A stretch of DNA of 64,000 nt from Platanthera guangdongensis (taxonomy: Eukaryota; Streptophyta; Magnoliopsida; Asparagales; Orchidaceae): the NCBI GenBank assembly GCA_039583875.1, contig CM077151.1, forward strand, positions 115,090,609 through 115,154,608, written 5' to 3'. Below the pieces are notes generated by a model, which did no database searches, was not told the origin of the DNA, and saw only the letters and a program-made list of their open reading frames with translations. Below are positions 1 to 12,100 of this stretch, piece by piece. Both the position numbers and the translations under genes were made by a program. Numbering within the stretch: the first letter of the stretch is position 1; every line of letters begins with the position of its first letter.

Positions 1-3000
1 ACCATGGATGACCAAGTCAACTCAAAGTCAACATAGTCAACACAATTGACCTAAAGAAGAAAATGAAGGCTAAGCTCACTCTCCTTGGACCAAGCCCACC
101 AAATTTGGCCCATGGCCAGCCCAAGTGAACAAGACCTGCCCTACCCCTCTGAATTAGGAGAGAGAGAGTGCATGCATGAGCGCATTTTAGAGAAATTACC
201 CAAAGGAGGAGAGAGAAGGTGAGTTAAGAGGAAGAAGCCACATGGACTTGGCTCCATCAGCCCACAATGGTGCTGGCTGGCCTCCTCAGTAAATTCCAAG
301 AGGAATTGGCAGAATAGTGACCACTTGGCACCCTTGGTGACACAACCAAAGCCCAAACCGAGCTCACATAGATAGTATCTCCCTACACAGCCATCCTAAG
401 CTCAAACCGACTACACCATTAGCTTCAGAAGGTGGAAAAGAGTGGAATTCGATATCTGGATCAAAGATTTTGGTGGAGAATCGAATTCGGGAGCAAGCTC
501 GCCCGAGAGGAAAATTTCCATGGCCAACCGCCGCCAAACTCGCCGCCGCGCCGCCATACAGGTTCGTTTCACCTCACCTCTACCCGTGCTAGTTTCCTAG
601 ATCTATTAGGCGAGACATCTGGCTCAAATGAGCCAGATACAAGGTGAGCTTTTTCATGGATTTTGGAATTTTGATGGAGTGCAAGTTCGCCGGAAACCGC
701 CGCCTCCGGCTACCATTTCGCCGCCAAACGTTGGCCACCACCTCAACGGAGGTGGTGGTGGTGGTAGCCGGCCGTGGAGGCTAAGGGGTCGCCGGGAAAT
801 GAGGTTTGAAGGTGCTCCAGGTCGGGGCAATCTCGGCCCTTGGCTGGAGGAAGAAGATGAATGGATGCCCTCCATTATTGCTTTAAGATTCGTGCGTTAT
901 TAATATATTAAACTTTAGTATTCTGTCACACTTATTTATGTATCTTGCGGGCTAATTGTAGGCCTCTTGGAAGAAGATTCAGAAAACATGTTCAACATAT
1001 AAAATGTAGCCCTAGGTCTTAACTTTAATTTGACTTCCTAAAGTTGTAATTTGGAGGTGTAGGGCTCCATGTAGAGCCATTCTACCAAGACTGGTCTTAG
1101 GCTAGGGCAGAATTTCAAAATGATGCCCAAGCCAAACCATTAATCCAAATGGCCCCAAATTTTGGGTGAATGCATATTTTGGGCATATTTCACCTCTGCA
1201 AAAAATTAAGAATTTTTGGGAAAACCTTTCCTATGGTTTTATTCAAAATACATAAAATGAAATTAATGGATTTTTTGGAGTATTATGGCTCCAAATGGAC
1301 CCAAATATTTGTGGATTGTCCTTAAGGACATTATAAATATATGTTTTAAATTTCATCAAGGTTTGACCAATGTATGGTGGGTAATCCCACATGCAAATGT
1401 TGGACATGTTTAGGCTTGGGGTGCCAATAGTAATTTTTGAAATTTTGAGTATTAGGCCCATTTGGATCATGCAAAATTCATGTAATTAATTTCAGTGGCC
1501 TATTAGGATGAGTTTTACCACTCATTGAAATAATGGGATTTTTGGAATCAAAAATCTCATTATTTGGATTTATTGAATTAATAGGACTTTTGAAGAATAA
1601 ATATTGAAATTAGGTTTGTCATTTAGTTATTTCCCCAAATTTTGTCAAGGACACTATCATGATATGTTTAACTCCTAAAAATTTTTATGTCTCTGTTTGA
1701 GGAATATTGATAAGAGAAATGTGGAAATTACATTTTTGCCCTTATATCATTTAATTTAACATTAATGAAAATACTCGGTAGAAAATTATGAAAAACATTA
1801 TTGATGACATATTGCAGTATAAATAACCTTGATTAAATTTTTCAGCATTTTTGGATGAATCATAAATTTTTAAATCTTCATAATGTCATTTTGGTAAATT
1901 ATTTAGAAATAAAACTTTATAGCCAATGTTACTTGAAAATTAGTGAAATTTTGTTTGTAGCACTCTTGTAACATTATGAGATTGCTGGAAGTTTCTTAGA
2001 ATTTTTGGAAATGAATTCCTTATACCTCCTTTGAAAAACATCCAATATGTGAATTTTGAATTATTTAAGAGATAAATAGAATAATTGAAGAGAAAATTAT
2101 AAAACTTGGATGACAGTATTATCCTACCATTCTACAACTTATGAAAATTTCTTGGGTCAGTGGGATCATAATTTATGACACTTCATGTGTAACTTGGCAT
2201 AGGAAGTTAAGGAAATAAATTAATTAAGGGATTAATTAACCAAGGAAAATTATGAGAATCCATATGATAGTTCCATTAGTCCATACCACCATAGGATAAA
2301 TAGTTAGGGGAAAGAGGCCCTAAGAATTGGAAGATTCCATTTTCGATGTAATAATAGGACATGGTCTGCATATAGCATAAATTCATGCTTTAGGGGATTA
2401 CCAGAGGATTGATTATCGGATGAATAAGGGAGTGCAATAAGAATAATCCCTAGCGGGTAGTATTGTCTTAGTGACGGGAGTAAAAGTGCAAGTCTTTAGG
2501 TAGCAACTGGAGTGGAGGTCGACGGAAGACCGTCGGTTTCCCGGTAATATCTTAAGTCACTAGGATTGTTCCAGAGCAACAATGAGAGCTGGGGTGAAAT
2601 ATGGGTAGTCATCAACTAAAGTAAATATCCTTGCGAAACGGAACTTTAGGCGTAATCACATCGTAGTTCATAGTGCCCCCAAGAGCCCTTCACCGGGTAT
2701 ACCTTGGGCAGTCCTGGGATTAACCTTAAATCACTAAGTATAATAACCCGTAGACAAGAGTAGTCTAATAGGTTAAGACATTTGTTGTACCTTCTCACCC
2801 GTGTAGGGTTGGAGAGATTCATGATATATGCTCACCCGTGTAGGGTTTGACGGAATTGGTATAAAGACACTATTGTACGTTCTCACCCGTGTTGGGTTTG
2901 AGGGATTCAGGACGGGTTTGGTCCTGCGAGCAGAAGGCTCGGCATAAAATACTTGCATGTGCATAAATATAGTGGCGAGGCATGCGGTACTGGCCGTTCG

Positions 3001-4260
3001 TCACACCGATGGCAGTACGGTGCACTAGGCGGTTGTGAGGGTTAGAGGGGCCAGTGGGTTGTTTTACACTGCGGTCTGGAGGACGATCCCCGAAAACGCA
3101 CATCCGACCCAACAAGACTGACGGGTTGTCAGCAAAGTACGTACGCGAGACTCTAGAGTGCACCTTGGATGTGTACAGAGGCGTATGAGAGGGGTCTAAG
3201 GCTTGGTAGTGTGCATATCGGACTAGAAGTGGAGACGCCTGCTCCGCTACTGTCGTAGCTATAGCGGTGGTACCCGAGAGTGATGCTAGCTCTCAAAAAG
3301 TGGGAACTAAAGGTCTGTGATCACAGAGTCGTTGTGTATGTGAGTTGCACTTGCCTGTGCATAAAATTGCATCATAACATTCATTCATATTAGGTCATAC
3401 GCTTCATATATCCTTATCATATAAACTAGTATGGGCTCTTTTATATGATAAGTTAAATTTCCTGGAAATCCTAACTTATATATTTGTATGGGCATTTATA
3501 TAAGTTAGGGTACTTTTGTGATGGTAGTATAGTGGTAGAATAGTTTTATTTCCATGCTCTTACTTTTTGTCATTTACTTCTTTTACTAGTACTGCACTTT
3601 ACTCACTTGTACTATATACTTAGAACTGCTAGAGTAGAATAGTAATACCTATTACAACTGCTAGTTAGTTCTTGTCATCTGCTTCCACTTTGGCTACCCC
3701 TTGCAGTCCTCCGCTTCGTCCTCCCGCTCGGTGCCTAGGAGTTGTGGGGCGAGGTGCGGAGGAAACGACTTAGTCTTTTTGACTAATGGTCGGTGACCAT
3801 ACTATTTTTAGGAGCCCGTGGAGATGGAGCACCAGCACGTCGAGGAGATAGGACTTGAGGAGCAGATACCGCTACAGCAGGCTACTACCACTACTATGCA
3901 TCCTCAGGTGGGACGAGTTCTGATGTATTAGTATAGCATCCGCTTTTATTTGAGAGAGAGAGTTGATTTGATGTACTGGGCATAAGCCCTTATTACCCTC
4001 TCTTTTGGTACTCATTGTGGACTATGTTTTATGTACTTTTCATTCCATATATATGATTTGTACTCTGTGACTTGTGGACTAGTAGAATTGTTACATTCTT
4101 ACACTTCTTTTCTCATATTGGCCTATGTATATGATCGTAATAGCCGGCAGGATCGGCGTGTTGCGGTGTGGACTAACCCGTGTGTTAGTGACACCGTAAG
4201 ACGGCGGTTCTGGGCTTAAGACCCGATAGCCCTCCTTGGTAAGGGGGAGGGGGTCTTACA
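1..4260 (+). mobile_element. Element A, 5' LTR (left end outside window)
   Basis: Base 1 aligns with base 9499 of the 3' LTR, so about 356 bp of this LTR lie upstream of the window. It ends in GGGGGTCTTACA at 4260, as the other copy does at 13749. The two copies align throughout with scattered substitutions and small indels, so the insertion is not recent. Inside are three imperfect copies of a CTCACCCGTGTAGGG motif near 2794, 2831 and 2882, and two adjacent perfect hairpins at 3413-3452 and 3471-3508. Short ORFs here are not conserved as proteins; one on the minus strand (2773-2964) merely translates the CTCACCCGTG repeats. Confidence 0.93.
3413..3508 (+). other. Tandem hairpin pair in LTR A (5' copy)
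   Basis: Hairpin 1 has a 13-bp perfect stem, CTTATCATATAAA at 3413-3425 pairing with 3440-3452. Hairpin 2 has a 12-bp perfect stem, CTAACTTATATA at 3471-3482 pairing with 3497-3508. Both loops contain GTATGGGC. The same pair is in the 3' LTR at 12902-12941 and 12960-12997. The related LTR H keeps two hairpins with different stem sequences that still pair. This suggests an RNA or DNA structure under selection; its role is unknown. Confidence 0.7.
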
Positions 4261-4263
4261 AAC

Positions 4264-4272
4264 TGGTATCAC
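4264..4272 (+). other. Element A primer-binding site (degenerate)
   Basis: TGGTATCAC begins 3 nt after the LTR end. The usual initiator-Met tRNA complement is TGGTATCAGAGC, so only the first eight bases match before it diverges. Position and partial match support a decayed primer site. Confidence 0.55.
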
Positions 4273-4445
4273 TTGAACACCGATCATATGAGAAAGAAGT
4301 CCACAACACGGGACCACCCCAGCCCGAGCATTAGTTTGCGGACAAACTATGCAGCGGAAGCAGTGGTGTGCCCATGTGTAAAAGTCACATAAAATGGTCC
4401 ATTAAGTACAATGAGTTAGGCTAGTTCTGTTTTAACCTTACCTTT

Positions 4446-5565
4446 ATGCAACCTCCACAGGTCGCCGCGCTGCAAAATGTGGCTCCTCCCCCTCCAGCTG
4501 TGACTCCATTCCTACATACGGAGATGGGGCAGACTTTGACGCCGATTCTGGATGCCTTCAAATCCCAGCAAGTCCCGGCTCCGCAGCCTAATCCGGGGTC
4601 AAACTGGCTAAGTGCCTTCAAGAGCCTGTCCCCACCGATGTACCGTGGGACAGAGGATGCGGTAAAGACGGAATAATGGCTGGAGGCCATACATGAGATT
4701 TTAGCAGGCATCATCTGCCCGGTCGGAGAGGCAGTACATCTATCCACCTCTGCACTAGAAGCTCATGCGAAGAGATGGTGGAAATCAGTGCGGGAGTCTA
4801 CATATGCGGACTGGGAGCTGTCAGAGATATCGTGGGAGGAGTTTGGCGATGTATTTCTGGATCACTTCGTCTCTGCTACGGACAGAGATGCCTTGGAGGA
4901 GAGGTTTTTGAACCTCAGGCAGGGTATTAAATCGGTGATCGAGTATAAGAGAGAGTTCTCTCATTTGGCCAAGTTCGCAGGGATTCAGGATACCGATGAT
5001 AGGAGGTATGCCAAGAGGTTCTACCGGGGCCTCAGGGATGATTTGAGGCAGGCCTTGCTGTTCATTTCTCATGGCACTTCTAGGCAGATCATTGAGATGG
5101 CAAAGAAGCTGGAGGCTGACCAGCTGATGGTGCAAGGCAGAGGAAAGATACCGTATGATGGGTCGACATCAGGAGAGAACAGCAGGGGCTCTCAGAGAGG
5201 CAGGACTATCAGATACAAGAAGGGTGGGGGACGTCGTCGTCCTAACTTCAGGCAGGAGCAGGGGCCTCCTCCAGCATTAGCTCCCCCACCTCTACAGGTG
5301 AATGATCCAAGGAGACAGGATGACCATGGCCACAGGCAGGTAGTTTGTTACGGATGCCTCCAGCCCGGTCACATTAGGTCGGAGTTCCCGCATCGATTCC
5401 ATCCTCCTCCTCCTCCTCCTCCTCCACCTCCAGAGGCCCCAGTACAGTAGGGCCGAGGCCGAGGATGAGGCTGAGGCCGGGGATATCACGGTAGGGGACA
5501 CAATCAGGAGTAGATATATGCTTTGGACCTCACGGAGCAGAGGAACCCCGAGGAGGTTATCACAG
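4446..5565 (+). pseudogene. gag: Element A gag (Tekay/Del-like), decayed
   Basis: Capsid/nucleocapsid polyprotein of a Ty3/gypsy chromovirus, whose role would be virus-like particle assembly. The ATG at 4446 opens a frame of about 373 codons, interrupted by TAA at 4674-4676 and TAG at 5448-5450, then by further TGA/TAG codons in the Arg-Gly-rich tail. The capsid region around 4740-5130 contains RWWKS, the FLDHF-type segment and a FYRGL-type segment typical of this gag. The nucleocapsid knuckle near 5347-5390 reads C-X2-C-X4-H-X4-F: the last zinc-binding Cys is Phe. A proline-coding CCT run precedes the TAG. The frame continues to base 5565, where a GT-AG intron begins, so gag and protease would be fused after splicing. 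Non-functional as it stands. Confidence 0.85.
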
Positions 5566-5667
5566 GTACTTAAGATTATTTTTAAATTCTTTTGGTTTTT
5601 TTTATTATATAGTACCTGGAACTATAAGATAACAATTAATTTTAACACAAACAAACCTCAGACATAG
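5566..5667 (+). other. Predicted intron at the gag/protease junction, element A
   Basis: Donor CACAG|GTACTTAAG and acceptor ACATAG|TTATG, 102 nt, AT-rich, with an in-frame TAA at 5571. Removing it joins codon G|TT (phase 1) and gives EEVIT-V-MISGKPAHTLFDTGAS in one frame. Element B has an intron at the equivalent codon and phase. An earlier acceptor ending at 5612 is possible but the join would be less like the family. Confidence 0.65.
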
Positions 5668-8600
5668 TTATGATCAGCGGCAAGCCCGCACATACTCTCT
5701 TTGACACGGGTGCTTCACACTCATTCGTATCTGAGACCTTCATAGACGGACTTGAAGGCGTGGAAAGATTTCTGGGACTAGAGATGAGGGTGCGTCTACC
5801 CGATGGGTCAGAACTGCGGACCACTGCCCATTGTGATATGGAGGCCGAGATTGGCGGCAAGGCATTTGAGGCGCCAGCAACTATTTTGAAGCTGCAGGAC
5901 TTCGACTTGATTTTGGGCATGACATGGTTACATCGGAACCATGCTCAGATTGATTGCCCATCAAGGAGGATCACACTAAGGCATGGTGTCTCCCATATTA
6001 TCATCGAAGGTATTCAGCCTATCTGCCACCTATTGTTATCTTCTGTACAAGTTGTGAAGGCCCACGAGCAGGGAGAAGAAGTTTACCATATCTGCTTTGA
6101 TATGGTGGGAGCAGAGACTTCTATTTCAGATATTCCGGTGGTTCGGGATTTCTCTGACGTGTTCCCGGAGAAATTTCCCGGGCTACCACCAGCCAGAGAC
6201 TTGGATTTCAGGATTCAGCTAGTGCCGGGAGCGAGGCCAGTGTCCCGGGCACCTTACAGGATGGCCCCCAGGGAGTTAGCAGAGTTCAGGACTCAACTTC
6301 AGGAGCTAGTTGAGTCGGGATTTGAACGGCCCAGTTCATCGTCGTGGGGAGCGCCAGTTCTCTTTGTGAAGAAGAAGGACGAGTTGTAGCGACTATGCAT
6401 AGATTACCGGGAGCTGAACAGATTAACGGTCCGCAATACCTATCCACTGCCTCGGATAGATGGGCTATTTGACCAGCTGCAGGGAGCCTTCTGGTTCTCT
6501 AAGCTAGATTTGCGATCCGGTTACTACCAGCTCCGCATCCGGGAAGAGGACATACCGAAGACGACATTCAGTTCACGCTATGGGTTATATGAGTTCACAG
6601 TGATGCCTTTTGGGCTCACGAATGCCCCTGCCGCATTCATGTGTCTAATGAACCGTGTATTCGAGCCCTTCTTAGACCGCTTCGTGATTGTATTCATTGA
6701 CGACATTTTGATATATTCCCAGACTCAGGAGGAGCATACAGAGCATTTGACGCAGGTATTGCAGAGGCTGAGGGAGTCCCAGATGTATGCAAAGTTTTCA
6801 AAGTATCAGTTCTGGCTACAGGAGGTGGCTTTCCTAGGACACACGATCAGTGGTGCTGGATTAGCAGTGTACCCAGCCAAGATAGAGATAGTGAGGGATT
6901 GGCCACTGCCGAAGACCGCATCCGACATTCGCAGTTTCTTGGGGCTAGCAGGGTATTATCGTAAGTTTGTGGAGGGGTTCTCGAGGATAGCACTCCCCCT
7001 CACGTCCTTGACGAAGAAGGATGCAGATTTTATTTGGTCAGAGCAGTGCGAGACAGCTTTTCAGGAGCTGAAGGACCGACTCATCTCATCCCCTATTCTT
7101 GCGCTTCCATCTGGGAGTGAAGGATTTCAGATCTACACAGATGCCTCTTACCAGGGGATGGGTGCTGTCCTGATGCAGCATGGATATGTTATTGCTTATG
7201 CTTCGAGACAGTTGAAGAAGCATGAGCATAACTATCCAGTACATGACTTAGAGCTCGGGGCTGTGGTATTCGCCCTAAAGATGTGGAGACATTACTTATA
7301 CGGGATTCATTGTGACATCTATTCAGATCACAAGAATCTTAAATATATCGATACACAGAAGGACTTAAACCTGCGACAGAGGAGATGGCTGGAATTCCTC
7401 TGCGATTATGATTATAAGATCCACTACCATCCGGGGAAAGCGAACACAGTAGCAGATGCTTTGAGTAGGAGGGCCGGCACTTCTGGACCGGAGCCTCGGT
7501 TGATGTCTATAGAGCTACTACGAATGATGGAAGACATGCACATTACCATGGTATCTGAGGCCGAACCCGTGGTATATCGAGAGTATTTGAGCTCAGTGAT
7601 CAGTGGTGATGATATACAGGAGCGCATCCGAACACATCAGATGTTGGATGCTGCATTACAGCCGATTTTTAGTGCCCTGGAATGGGGCAAGGTTGAGGAC
7701 TACACGCTACAGGATGATCTTCTTCGATTCCGTGGACGCATTTACATACCAGCAGGGGGCAGTATCCGGGATGACATACTCAGAGAGGCTCATTGCTCCA
7801 GATATTCAGTGCATCCGGGTATCACCAAGATGTCGGCGGATTTACGAAAGAGTATGTACTGGCCCGGGATGAAGAGAGAGATCGCAGATTTTGTGACCCA
7901 TTGCGAGACCAGCCAGCGCGTGAAAGAAGAATGCAAGAGCCCGGGAGGTTTACTACAACCACTGTCAGTTCCAGAATGGAAGTTCGAGGACATTGTTATG
8001 GACTTTGTACATGGATTGCCTCGCTCCCACTCTGGACACGATTCCATCTGGGTTATAGTAGATAGGCTGACCAAGGTGGCGCGGTTCATTTCTATCAGGA
8101 AGGAGGCTCCAGTTGTTGTTCTAGTGAGGTTGTTTGTGGAGCAGTTCGTCAGATATCATGGCATTCCCAGGACGATCGTCTCGGACCGTGATGGTCGATT
8201 CACTTCTAGGGAGTGGAGGGTTGTGCATGCTTACTTGGGTTCTCAGCTCACCTTTAGCACCGCCTACCATCCGCAGACCGACGACCAGACCGAGCGGACC
8301 AACCGGACTATGGAGGATTTGCTTCGTTTATGCATACTGGATACTAGGAGGCCTTGGGAGAGGCTGCTACCGCTGATCGAATTCTCATACAATAACAACC
8401 ACCAGGTCAGCATCAGGATGGCTCCTTACGAGGCACTATATGGGAGGAAATGCCGGACACCGCTATCTTGGGTTGAGGATGTGGACACAAGAGCTCTTGG
8501 TTCAGATTTTGTGGAGGACACAGAGGCCCAGGTTCGTTTGATCAGGGATCGGCTACTAGAGACCCAGAGCAGGCAGGCAAAATACTATGATGCTCGGCAC

Positions 8601-9082
8601 CGGAAGGTGGAATTCCAGGTTGGGACAGGGTTTTCTTGAAGATTTGTCCAGTACACGGTGTCTCACGAGTGCGGAGGCACAAGAAGCCCAGTCCTCAGTT
8701 TATGGGGCCTTACTTGATCCTGGAACGGATCGGTCCCTTAGCTTATCGATTGCAGCTGCCACCGGAGTTGAGTGCCCTACACGACGTCTTCCATGTCTCT
8801 TCCTTGCGGAAGGCACTCCTACGACCGGAACAGCACGTTGCCACTACAGCAGGACCAGTAGCGCCCGACAGATCAGTTACATTGGAGCCGATCCAGATTG
8901 ACGACTCAGAGGTCCGAGTGCTGTGGAAGAAGAGGGTTCCCCTAGTGAAGGTGTTGTGGTCCAACCATGAATGACAGGAGCACACCTGGGAGCCGAGGGA
9001 CCTGATGATGGAGCGGCACCCGGAGCTATTTACATCAGGTATGATTTATGCACTTCAATTTGTTTATAAATCTTGCAAGTAG
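5668..9082 (+). pseudogene. pol: Element A pol: protease, RT, RNase H, integrase, chromodomain
   Basis: Replication and integration polyprotein of a Tekay-like chromovirus. Visible in order: aspartic protease LFDTGASHSFVS near 5700; reverse transcriptase with [12 protein letters not shown] near 6690-6725; RNase H near 7130-7480 ending [15 protein letters not shown]; integrase zinc region near 7790-7925; integrase core with MDF near 8000, SDRDGRF near 8185 and the TERTNR glutamate near 8290; and a C-terminal chromodomain-like segment (VPLVKVLW, HTWEPRDLMMERHPELF) to about 9032. Breaks: TAG at 6387-6389 just before LCIDYREL, a one-base deletion near 8622 (VGTGFS* instead of VGDRVFLK), and TGA at 8972-8974. 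The integrase zinc motif reads CETSQ where CETCQ is normal, so one zinc ligand is lost. Cannot encode an active polyprotein. Confidence 0.92.
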
Positions 9083-9103
9083 AACCCCGTAGACCCGAAC
9101 TTA

Positions 9104-9121
9104 AATTTCGGGGACGAAATT
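9104..9121 (+). repeat. AATTTCG/CGAAATT inverted repeat before the 3' LTR
   Basis: AATTTCG-GGGA-CGAAATT is a 7-bp-arm palindrome 21 bp upstream of the 3' LTR. Tekay/Del elements often have an AATTTCGGGGACGAAATT motif beside the polypurine tract. The purine tract itself is degenerate here (9122-9142 is T-rich). Confidence 0.7.
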
Positions 9122-9142
9122 ATTCTTTTGTTTATAGGATTT

Positions 9143-12100
9143 TGTAACATCCCATGTTACTTCTAGACCACCTTAACTTAGCTAGGTTTGACCCTAGGTA
9201 GTGAGTTGTAGCAATGTGGAGCCCACTATATGGGCCAGGTCAAACTAGCCTATATAGGAACCCTAGCCATACCATGACCCCCACCACATTGCCCTAACCC
9301 TAAAAAACAATCTTAGTGAGCCATGGTTAGGTCATTAGGTCGACCCTTTGACCCTAGTTGACCAAAGTCAACCTTGGCCTTAATTGGGTCAAACCTATAC
9401 CTATAGGCCCAATTAGCCCAAGTAGGGCACCACCTTGACCCGACCCAACTTGGGTGGTGCCATTAGACCCATGACCACCAAGTGGGGTCAGCCCACCCAC
9501 CATGGTTGACCAAGTCAACTCAAAGTCAACATAGTCAACACAATTGACCTAAAGAAGAAAATGAAGGTTAAGCTCACTCTCCTTGGACCAAGCCCACCAA
9601 ATTTGGCCCATGGCCAGCCCAAGTGAACAAGACCAGTCGTACCCCTCTGAATTAGGAGAGAGAGAGAGTGCATGCATGATGGCATTTTAGAGAAATTACC
9701 CAAAGGAGGAGAGAGAAGGTGAGTTAAGAGGAAGAAGCCACATGGACTTGGCTCCATCAGCCCACAATGGTGCTGGCTGGCCTCATCAGTAAATTCCAAG
9801 AGGAATTGGCAGAATAGTGGCACCCTTGGTGACACAACCAAAGCCCAAATCGAGCTCACATAGATAGTATCTCCCTATACAGCCATCCTAAGCTCAAACT
9901 GACTACACCATTAGCTTCAGAAGGTGGAAAAGATTGGAATTCGATATCTGGATCAAAGCTTTTGGTTTAGAATCGAATTCGGGAGCAAGCTCGCCGGAGA
10001 GGAAAATTTCCATGGCCAACCGCCGCCAAACTCGCCGCCGCGCCGCCATACAGGTCCGTTTCACCTCACCTCTACCCGTGCTAGTTTCCTGATCTATTAG
10101 GCGAGACATCTGGCTCAAATGAGCCAGATCCAAGGTGAGCTTTTTCATGGATTTTGGAATATTGTTGGAGTGCAAGTTCGCCGGAAACCGCCGCCTCCGG
10201 CCACCATTTCGCCGCCAAACGTTGGCCACCACCTCAACGGAGGTGGTGGTGGTGGTAGCCGGTCGTGGAGGCTAAAGGGTGGCGGTGAAATGAGGTTTGA
10301 AGGTGCTCCAGGTTGGGGCAATCTCGGCCCTTGGCTGGAGGAAGAAGATGAATGGATGCCCTCCATTATTGCTTTAAGATTCGTGCGTTATTAATATATT
10401 AAACTTTAGTATTCTGTCACACTTATTTCTGTATCTTGCGGGCTAATTTTAGGCCTCTTGGAAGAAGATTCAGAAAATATGTTCAACATATAAATGTAGC
10501 CCTAGGTCTTAACTTTAATTTTACACCCTAAAGTTATAATTTGGAGGTGTAGGGCTCCCTGTAGAGCGATTATACCAAGACTGGTCTTAGGCAAGGGCAG
10601 AATTTCAAAATGATGCCCAAGCCAAACCATTAATCCAAATGGCTCCAAATTTTGGGTGCATGCATATTTTGGGCATATTTAGCCCCTGACAAAAATTGGA
10701 AATTTTTGGGAAAACCTTTCCTATGGTTTTATTCAAAATACATAAAATGAAATTAATGGAATTTTTGGAGTATTAGGGCTCCAAATGGCCCCAAATTTTT
10801 GTGGCTTGTCCTTAAGGACAATATAAATATATTTTTAAATTTCATCAAGTTTGGACCAATGTTTGGTGGGTAATCCCACATGCAAATTTTGGACATGTTT
10901 AGGCTTGGGGTGCCAATAGTAAGATTTGAAATTTTGAGTATTAGGCCCATTTGGATCATGCAAAATTCATGTAATTACTTTCAGTGGCCTATTAGGATGA
11001 GTTTTACCCCTCATTGAAATAATTGCATTTTTGGAATCAAAAATCTCATTATTTGGATTTATTGAATTATTAGGACTTTTGAAAAATAAATGTTGAAATT
11101 AGGTTTGTCACTTAGTTATTTCCCCAAATTTTGTCAAGGACAATATCATGACATGTTTAACTCCTGAAAATTTTTATGTCTCTGTTTGAGGAATATTGAT
11201 AAGAGAAATGTGGAAATTACACTTTTGCCCTTATTTCATTTAATTTAAAATTAATGCAAATACTCAGTATAAAATTATGAAAAAACTTATTGATGACATA
11301 TCTGAGTATAAATAACCTTGATTAATTTTCTCAGCATTTTTGGATGAATCATAAATTTTTAAATCTTCATAATGTCATTTTGGTAAATTATTTAGAAATA
11401 AAATTTATAGCCGTTGTTACTTGAAAATTAGTGAAATTCTGTTTGTGGCACTCTTTTAACATTATAAGCTTTCTGGAATTTTCTTAGATGTTTTGGAAAT
11501 GAATTCCTTATACCTCCTTTGAAAAATATCCAATATGTGAATTTTGAATTATTTAAGAGATAAATAGAATAATTTAAGAGAAAATTATAAAACTTGGCTG
11601 ACAGTATTATCCTACCATTCTACAACTTATGAAAATTCCTTGGGTCAGTGGGATCATAATTTATGACACTTCATGTGTAACTTGGCATAGGAAGTTAAGG
11701 AAATAAATTAATTAAGGGATTAATTGACCAAGAAAAATTATGAGAATCCATATGATAGTTCCATTAGTCCATACCACCCTAGGATAAATAGTTAGGGGCA
11801 AGAGGCCCTAAGAATTGGAAGATTCCATTTTCGGGGTAATAATAGGACATGGTCTGCATATAGCATAAATAGGTCATGCTTTAGGGGATTATCAGAGGAT
11901 TGATTATCAGAAGAATAAGGGAGTGCAATAAGAATAATCCCTGGTGGGTAGTATTGTCTTAGTGACGGGAGTAAAAGTGCAAGTCTTTAGGTAGCAACTG
12001 GAGTGGAGGTCGACGGAAGACCGTCGGTTTCCCGGTAATATCTTAAGTCATTAGGATTGTTCCAGAGCAACAATGAGAGCTGGGGTGAAATATGTGTAGT

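Noticed and set aside
628..903. Short ORFs in LTR A (e.g. 628-903 and 10119-10394)
   Set aside because: Present in both LTR copies only because the LTRs are duplicated; Gly/Pro-rich low complexity with no domain.
4821..5135. Minus-strand ORFs opposite gag and pol of A, B and D
   Set aside because: Shadow frames of clear polyprotein genes with no independent support.
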